Made by a program: the position numbers and the translations under genes. 64,000 nt of DNA from Pseudomonadales bacterium (GTDB taxonomy: Bacteria > Pseudomonadota > Gammaproteobacteria > Pseudomonadales > IMCC2047). The notes under the pieces are model-generated. The model did not search any database and had not been told where the DNA came from. It saw only the letters and a program-made list of their open reading frames with translations. Shown here in pieces: positions 59,771 through 64,000 of the stretch. The stretch spans positions 772,501 through 836,500 of the forward strand of contig JACKNY010000001.1 in NCBI GenBank assembly GCA_024234615.1. Direction: 5' to 3'. Within the stretch, counting starts at the first letter, position 1. Each line of letters opens with the position of its first letter.

Positions 59771-59809
59771 CCCGCAGTGGGCCAGCACTCTTAGCCGGTA
59801 ATTCTCAAA
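59771..59809 (-). pseudogene. Fragment of an ISL3-family transposase gene (39 bp)
   Basis: This stretch repeats, with two mismatches, the bases at 59874-59912 near the 3' end of the intact transposase. Read on the minus strand it encodes FENYRLRVLAHCG, identical to the intact protein's residues near the C-terminus. Outside these 39 bases the two copies differ. It lies between tRNA-Val and the IS, directly against the target duplication. It is probably the relic of an older, related element. Confidence 0.75.
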
Positions 59810-59814
59810 AAGCC
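59807..59814. repeat. Left copy of the 8-bp target-site duplication
   Basis: AAAAAGCC directly before the IS left end is repeated exactly at 61114-61121 directly after its right end. ISL3 elements usually make 8-bp duplications. Confidence 0.9.
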
Positions 59815-61113
59815 GGCTCTACCCCATTATCGGGGGATAGCACTCATCAAACCCGGTTGATAATACCATCCCACCCGCAGTGGGCCAGCACTCTTAATCG
59901 GTAATTCTCAAAGTTTCTAAAACCATACGCTCGTCTCGAGATCATTTCCATCTTGTTGTGAAAACCTTCCGTTATTCCATTGCTTTTACTGAATCGCCAC
60001 ATGGCAATGATCGGCCCCATCCAAGACTTTAATGTCCGAGCCAACGCCCGTAAGGGGCTGTCTTGTAGTTGTTCTAGAAGCTTCACATAGCGCGGTAATT
60101 TCTTTTTTGCTCGTTGAGCGGTTAGCGTTTTCAAAAGCATCAAACGAATCAGTTTTTGTTTGACGACATACAGCGTTTGTAAAACCGGATATTCAGCGAG
60201 ATAAACCATAAGGTTTGCGTGTTGCTCATCGCTTAAATGCCATTGATGCCGGCGCATCAGACTGATTAATCCGCGGTTCTTTCGGCCCTCTGGATCGTAT
60301 TGTTGCCACACCTTTAAGAAGTGTTGATTGATTAGTCTTACAACGTGAAACCGGTCGGCCACAATGGTTGCTTCGGGGAAGTAACGTTTGGCAATACGGC
60401 GATAGGTTTCGGACATATCCATTACCACCACCTGCACCTTATCGCGCCCCTCCAGTGCCCGTAAGTAGCGGCGTAAGCTGGATTCTGATCGTCCCAGCTT
60501 CACATCGAACACCTTGTGATTCTTCAGATCCACGAAGGTGGTCGCGTAGCCTTGCTTGCGGGTAAAAAAGTGTTCATCAATGCCTAACACCCGAGGACAG
60601 GGCCGATGGCTCATCTCGGAGCACTTCTGGCCAATATGGTGCTGATACCACCGCTCAACCGTCGCCGGACTGATATGGTGTGTTCGGGACAGTTTTCGCT
60701 GAGTAATACCACCATCATGCGCTTCAAAAACTTCCAGCCGATAGGCTTCAGACGCACGAAAACGAGGGCGAATTCCGGGAAAGGCATGACGGAAGTATCT
60801 ACCACAACACGGACAATGGTATTTGGGCACCCGCAGGTGCAAGGTCATCACCTGATTGCCCAGGCGCGTGTGCTTAATAGTTCGGTGGTGGGTAGCTTTA
60901 ATCTTCAAATGATTGCCGTGGCAATAGGTACAGGGCGGTCTGCGGATGGGCTTTGCCCACACCTCTATGCCTTGATTTCGGGCTACCCGTTCAATCTCTA
61001 GGCCAGGTAGGCCTATAATGTTTCCTGCGTGGGACATCGGTGTTCTCCATTAAATTGATTGTCGCAAAATCAGTTTAATGAATGCCGGTGTCCCCCGTTA
61101 ATGATGAAGAGCC
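59815..61113. mobile_element. Complete ISL3-family insertion sequence (1299 bp)
   Basis: The left end reads GGCTCTACCCCATTATCGGG and continues with GGATAGC; the right end, reversed, reads GGCTCTTCATCATTAACGGG and continues with GGACACC. About 19 of the first 25 positions match, giving imperfect terminal inverted repeats of the ISL3 type beginning GGCTCT. One transposase gene fills the interior. An exact 8-bp repeat (AAAAAGCC) flanks both ends. Intact ends, an open transposase frame and a perfect duplication indicate a recent insertion. It lies downstream of boxR, between the core chromosome and the box cluster. Confidence 0.95.
59847..61037 (-). CDS. ISL3-family transposase
   Basis: A 396-residue transposase, apparently intact. 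An N-terminal zinc ribbon has CTYCHGNH and CPCCGRYF (about 36-80), then a helix-turn-helix (GGITQRKLSRTHHISPATVERW), and the DDE catalytic core: RVLGIDEHFF (D), VVVMDMSETYRR (D) and SNGITEGFHNKME (E). HVVRLINQHFLKVW is typical of the family. The C-terminus YGFRNFENYRLRVLAHCGWD is the part duplicated in the adjacent fragment. Being complete and flanked by a perfect target duplication, it may be active. Confidence 0.96.
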   Translation of the reverse strand: MSHAGNIIGLPGLEIERVARNQGIEVWAKPIRRPPCTYCHGNHLKIKATHHRTIKHTRLGNQVMTLHLRVPKYHCPCCGRYFRHAFPGIRPRFRASEAYRLEVFEAHDGGITQRKLSRTHHISPATVERWYQHHIGQKCSEMSHRPCPRVLGIDEHFFTRKQGYATTFVDLKNHKVFDVKLGRSESSLRRYLRALEGRDKVQVVVMDMSETYRRIAKRYFPEATIVADRFHVVRLINQHFLKVWQQYDPEGRKNRGLISLMRRHQWHLSDEQHANLMVYLAEYPVLQTLYVVKQKLIRLMLLKTLTAQRAKKKLPRYVKLLEQLQDSPLRALARTLKSWMGPIIAMWRFSKSNGITEGFHNKMEMISRRAYGFRNFENYRLRVLAHCGWDGIINRV

Positions 61114-61138
61114 AAAAAGCCCCGTTGTATCAGACTAA

Positions 61139-62047
61139 CTAACTGTTGACGGTGAGGTTGGCACTAAAAAATTGGGTGTTTTTCTGAATCATCTGCTCAA
61201 GCTCAAGGTAGGACTCTTCAACACTTTTGCCAGAGGTATCAAGAACCGCACTGGCTTTTTTATAAAAGGGTCGCCGCTCTGACAGTATTTGTCGTAAATC
61301 GGCCATTGCCTCTTTGTTGTTGGCCATGGGTCGCATGTCGCCTTGATTGATTACTCTTTGCATATGCTCTTCTGGTGTTGCTTTAACCCAGACGACAAAG
61401 CAGCTGGTTAGCAGGATATTCAATGCCTTGGGTTCTGAAACGATGCTGCCACCGGTTTCAATACAACAGCTTTGGTATTCATCCAGGGTATTAATTAGCG
61501 CGCGTTCTTCTAAGCGCTGATAGCCGGATTGACCTGAGAGAGAAAATATTTCAGAGATGCTCATGCCCGCCAGCTTTTCGACTTCATCCACCAACTTTAT
61601 AAAGGGATGATTGGATCGTTGTTCGAGTAGTTTTCCTAAGGTGGTTTTGCCAGCCCCCCGTAAGCCGATTAGGACGACTCTTTTCTGCGCACCGCTGCGC
61701 ACTGTGAATTTTTCATACAATAGTTGCAGCGCTGCCTGTTGCTCCATAGGGGGCAGCTCGCTGACAAATTGTGTAATAAGGGAAAGTTCTGGGCTCCGTT
61801 GGGCATTTGAACTGACCAGATCGGAAACCTCGGTGTTTAGTGCACCAGCAATTTGTCGAAGTAGACTAATGGATATGTTGCCGTTGCCCTGTTCCAGATT
61901 CGCGAGATAGCGCTCGGATACCCCTGAGTCATGGGCCAGATTCTTTCGCGTCATGCCGCGACGGGCACGTAAACTTCGTACTTTATCACCCACTTGCAAC
62001 AAAAACTGGTCAGCGCTTTGTTTGATTGATTGAGCTTTCTTATTCAT
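61139..62047 (-). CDS. boxR: BoxR-type regulator: XRE DNA-binding domain fused to shikimate-kinase-like domain
   Basis: A 302-residue two-domain protein. Residues about 15-80 are an XRE helix-turn-helix (VRSLRARRGMTRKNLAHDSG, ERYLANLEQGNGNIS). Residues about 122-290 resemble shikimate kinase: VVLIGLRGAGKTTLGKLL is the P-loop, and IETGGSIVSEP and SERRPFYKKAS follow. This fusion is the hallmark of BoxR/BzdR, benzoyl-CoA-responsive repressors of benzoate degradation, where the kinase-like domain senses the CoA ester. Position in a box cluster supports this. Its start has no clear Shine-Dalgarno; a palindrome (AAGAC-GGT-GTCTT, 62049-62061) sits just upstream. Confidence 0.93.
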   Translation of the reverse strand: MNKKAQSIKQSADQFLLQVGDKVRSLRARRGMTRKNLAHDSGVSERYLANLEQGNGNISISLLRQIAGALNTEVSDLVSSNAQRSPELSLITQFVSELPPMEQQAALQLLYEKFTVRSGAQKRVVLIGLRGAGKTTLGKLLEQRSNHPFIKLVDEVEKLAGMSISEIFSLSGQSGYQRLEERALINTLDEYQSCCIETGGSIVSEPKALNILLTSCFVVWVKATPEEHMQRVINQGDMRPMANNKEAMADLRQILSERRPFYKKASAVLDTSGKSVEESYLELEQMIQKNTQFFSANLTVNS

Positions 62048-62114
62048 GAAGACGGTGTCTTATTGTTGTTAGCCGGGTGCTGGTTTGGAAAACGAAAAGC
62101 TGGAACGCAGCTCG

Positions 62115-62594
62115 TTATTTGGCAGTGCGGGTAAATTCAATTTCGCCATTAGGCAAGAGGTAAAGTACCAGCGCCTTGCCTTCAGTGACAGTAGGGCTAT
62201 GAGAGCTATCCGGACCGTAAACTAGCCATCCGGCACCACGGTTATCAAACTTAGCGTTATTGTCTATCGGCATAATGAGGTCAATTTCACCCAGAGGATG
62301 GCGGTGGTGCGGGCCTTTCACATCATGCATTTCTACCAGATCAACACTATAACCGGCTAACTCGGGAGTTGGCTTAATCACACGGCCATATTTGATTCCA
62401 CCTGCTTCATGCTGACACATGGCTCCAGCGGCAATACCTGCATGACAAGCATCCACAATGGCAGCAAATAATTTACTACTTGGAGAAAATTCGTTATTGA
62501 GTTGTTGCTCCAATGACTTATTTAGGGCTTGGCCGGTAATCAGGTTAGTTACGTTCTGTAGTAAAGATTGAAATTCTGCGATAGAGAAATTGCT
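62115..62594 (-). CDS. DUF4863 family protein of the benzoate (box) cluster
   Basis: A 159-residue cupin-like protein. VKGPHHRHPLGEIDLIMPI with its His cluster, RGAGWLVYGPDSSHSPTV and KALVLYLLPNGEIEF are typical of DUF4863, a family also labelled 4-hydroxylaminobenzoate lyase (PnbB). Members occur regularly in benzoyl-CoA (box) clusters, but their role there is not established. I prefer the GTG at 62594 (MSNFSIAEFQ), which has GAGG nine bases upstream; an ATG at 62612 would add six residues but has no site. It lies 67 bases upstream of boxR on the same strand. Confidence 0.85.
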   Translation of the reverse strand, partial: SNFSIAEFQSLLQNVTNLITGQALNKSLEQQLNNEFSPSSKLFAAIVDACHAGIAAGAMCQHEAGGIKYGRVIKPTPELAGYSVDLVEMHDVKGPHHRHPLGEIDLIMPIDNNAKFDNRGAGWLVYGPDSSHSPTVTEGKALVLYLLPNGEIEFTRTAK

Positions 62595-62612
62595 CACGAT
62601 AAATAACCTCAT

Positions 62613-62799
62613 GAAATGTTGGACAGCATTTTTGTCGAGCAGTGATATTTATGGGGCACTCATAAGAGTGCCGATATAAAACTAAGTGATGTAATATAAT
62701 TCATTTAAACATGAACTACAACGTAGGTGAGATTATGCCTATACCGCTAATAAGTTGTGGTAGTCTTCTCCTCTTTTAGTACTAATTTGGGTCATTCTT
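62613..62799. promoter_or_regulatory. Divergent regulatory region of the box cluster
   Basis: This gap separates the leftward DUF4863-boxR pair from the rightward thioesterase. It holds an inverted repeat GGCACTC-ATAA-GAGTGCC (62655-62672) and, at 62690, TGTAATATAATTCA, which contains a perfect TATAAT (62695-62700) and shares nine bases with the palindrome upstream of boxC. These are candidates for promoter and BoxR operator; assignment is inference. Confidence 0.45.
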
Positions 62800-63273
62800 A
62801 TGCATCGAACGGAAGTTTTTGAAACAATCCCTTTTACTCACTTTCGCACAATTCCCTTTGGTGATACTGACGCTGCCGCCATTGTCTATACCCCGCGCTT
62901 TGTCGACTATTGTATGGAAGCGATTGAAGTCTGGTTCAAACAATATATCGGTATCGATTGGTATTGGATCAACGTGCGTGACCAAAGAGGTACCCCGGTA
63001 GTTCATTTAGAGCTTGATTTTACCGGCCCGCTGATTGGTGGTGATGAATTGGGGATTACGCTTGAAGTGGGTGAAATCGGGCGGTCAACGTTAACCTTAA
63101 AGCTTGTAGGTTCACGAGGGCCGAGTCAGGGCGGGGGCGGTAGTTCGGTTTTTAATGCCAAGTTTGTATTTTGTTTTGTTGATACGAGTGAGAATAAATC
63201 GATTCCCATCCCTGTAGAATCTTTGGAGAAAATTCACGCATATAAAAACGTAATGCAGGCTGAGGCTGGTTAG
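62800..63273 (+). CDS. Acyl-CoA thioesterase (4-hydroxybenzoyl-CoA thioesterase family) in box cluster
   Basis: A 157-residue hot-dog thioesterase. HFRTIPFGDTDAAAIVYTPRFVDY carries the conserved Asp of the 4HBT family; TPVVHLELDFTGPLIGGDEL and IGRSTLTLKLVG follow. Placed between DUF4863-boxR and boxC, it probably hydrolyses benzoyl-CoA or a related aroyl-CoA to relieve CoA trapping (inference). It resembles the thioesterase at 32153 in layout. The Shine-Dalgarno is weak. A 229-base gap separates it from boxC, suggesting separate promoters. Confidence 0.87.
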   Translation: MHRTEVFETIPFTHFRTIPFGDTDAAAIVYTPRFVDYCMEAIEVWFKQYIGIDWYWINVRDQRGTPVVHLELDFTGPLIGGDELGITLEVGEIGRSTLTLKLVGSRGPSQGGGGSSVFNAKFVFCFVDTSENKSIPIPVESLEKIHAYKNVMQAEAG

Positions 63274-63440
63274 CCAAATTAGCATAAATAGCTTCGGGGT
63301 TATATTGGTAAATATTGATATCGAATCATTTCGATGGATCAGAGTATTTTCAAAATTGCAAGAGCAAGCGTCAACTAAAACGCAAGATAATGCTAGACTT
63401 TTATTTGAAATGAAATATAATGCTGTGAATTATCTTATTA

Positions 63441-63454
63441 TGTAATATATTACA
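63441..63454. promoter_or_regulatory. Palindromic candidate operator upstream of boxC
   Basis: TGTAATATATTACA is a perfect 14-bp palindrome 49 bases before the boxC ATG. A related sequence (TGTAATATAATTCA) lies in the divergent box promoter region at 62690. It may be a BoxR site, but AT-rich palindromes are common and published BoxR/BzdR sites, as far as I recall, contain TGCA. Confidence 0.35.
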
Positions 63455-63502
63455 CTTTAGCTTTGGCCAGATTTGAACCGACATCGAAAGGGGATTATTA
63501 GC

Positions 63503-64000
63503 ATGATTGATTTTCAAACCAACCCGGAAAAATATAAACATTGGAAATTATCGTTTGACGGCCCAGTCGCTCATCTAACGATGGATGTTGATGCGTCACA
63601 GACCCTATTTGAGGGTTATGAGTTAAAGCTAAACTCATACGATTTGGGTGTAGATATTGAGCTTTATGATGCGGTACAGCGACTGCGTTTTGAGCATCCT
63701 GAAGTACGTGCGGTGGTAATGGATTCAGGTAAAGAGAAAGTTTTCTGCGCTGGCGCGAATATTCGTATGTTGGGTGGTGCTGCGCATGCCCACAAGGTGA
63801 ACTTCTGTAAGTTTACCAATGAAACGCGTAACTCGATCGAAGATGCCAGTGAAAACTCTAAACAACGCTATCTTTGTGCGGTGCGAGGAACAGCGGCCGG
63901 TGGTGGCTATGAGCTCGCGCTCGCGACGGATTACATTATGATGGCGGATGACGGATATTCAGCCGTTTCCCTGCCAGAGGTGCCTTTGTTGGCGGTGTTG
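63503..64000 (+). CDS. boxC: Benzoyl-CoA-dihydrodiol lyase (partial, runs off right edge)
   Basis: The first 166 codons of a gene cut by the right edge; full BoxC is about 550 residues. The N-terminus FQTNPEKYKHWKLSFDGPVA and AVVMDSGKEKVFCAGANIRM match BoxC, with the crotonase-fold glycine-rich CAVRGTAAGGGYELALATD forming the oxyanion-hole region. BoxC opens and cleaves the ring of 2,3-epoxybenzoyl-CoA (after BoxAB epoxidation) with release of formate, in aerobic benzoate degradation. The ATG follows AAAGGGGA. boxB, boxA, a benzoate-CoA ligase and an aldehyde dehydrogenase would be expected just beyond the edge. Confidence 0.94.
   Translation, partial: MIDFQTNPEKYKHWKLSFDGPVAHLTMDVDASQTLFEGYELKLNSYDLGVDIELYDAVQRLRFEHPEVRAVVMDSGKEKVFCAGANIRMLGGAAHAHKVNFCKFTNETRNSIEDASENSKQRYLCAVRGTAAGGGYELALATDYIMMADDGYSAVSLPEVPLLAVL

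Noticed and set aside
59771..59912. Repeated sequence considered as a CRISPR or tandem array
   Set aside because: Only two copies, both encoding transposase residues; no regular spacers and no cas genes in the window.
60606..61001. 131-codon plus-strand ORF inside the transposase gene
   Set aside because: Shadow of the transposase, whose zinc ribbon and DDE motifs are intact on the minus strand.

Overview
The window comes from a free-living, probably aquatic gammaproteobacterium close to the Pseudomonadales/Cellvibrionales. The evidence is gene order: the runs argF..grxD..peroxiredoxin-rnt-pyrC-motY-argG-gloA, yciK-mupP-ubiG-mtaD-gyrA-pheA-tyrA/aroA-cmk-rpsA-ihfB, and wbpM..uvrB follow the order I recall from Pseudomonas, and TyrA is fused to AroA as there. 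No species is claimed. Most of the window is core chromosome; only the last 4 kb (tRNA-Val, an ISL3 insertion sequence, a benzoyl-CoA cluster) looks accessory.

Layout. 1-3.6 kb: a retropepsin-like lipoprotein coupled to a 7TM inactive-transglutaminase protein (cut by the left edge), a small unknown ORF and an HDOD protein. 3.7-12 kb: arginine genes (argF, argD, later argG) interleaved with redox and pyrimidine genes; argD is preceded by a short arginine-rich leader ORF and an intrinsic terminator. 12-17.7 kb: pntAB transhydrogenase, a cyclophilin, an SH3/YgiM-like protein, yciI and yciB. 17.8-26 kb: one minus-strand vitamin B12 operon, btuB-cobO-cobQ-cobU-cobT-cobC-cobS-btuF, behind a cobalamin riboswitch. 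26-33 kb: rnm, yciO, trpS, scpA, scpB, rluB, tpx, a thioesterase and a MaoC-like protein. 33-38 kb: a diguanylate cyclase, then the minus-strand run mtaD-ubiG-mupP-yciK. 38-47 kb: gyrA, pheA, tyrA-aroA, cmk, rpsA, ihfB. 47-59.6 kb: lapA, lapB, pyrF, a ComEA-like protein, then sugar-nucleotide genes (pgi, manC/algA, wbpM-like, galU, a UDP-uronate epimerase) with uvrB and tRNA-Asn. 59.6-64 kb: tRNA-Val, a complete ISL3 element with an 8-bp target duplication next to a 39-bp scrap of a related element, then boxR, a DUF4863 gene, a thioesterase and the start of boxC.

How the genes work together. The B12 operon covers outer-membrane uptake, periplasmic binding, adenosylation, cobyric acid synthesis and lower-ligand assembly, and should be shut off by cobalamin through the riboswitch. 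The aromatic amino acid genes give the shikimate step to EPSP and both branches to Phe and Tyr in one run. The sugar-nucleotide genes supply GDP-mannose, UDP-glucose, a 4,6-dehydrated UDP-sugar and a UDP-uronate, but no glycosyltransferase or polymerase is in the window. The right end is the start of an aerobic benzoate (box) cluster with its BoxR-type regulator. The observation I rate highest is the candidate arginine attenuator ahead of argD.
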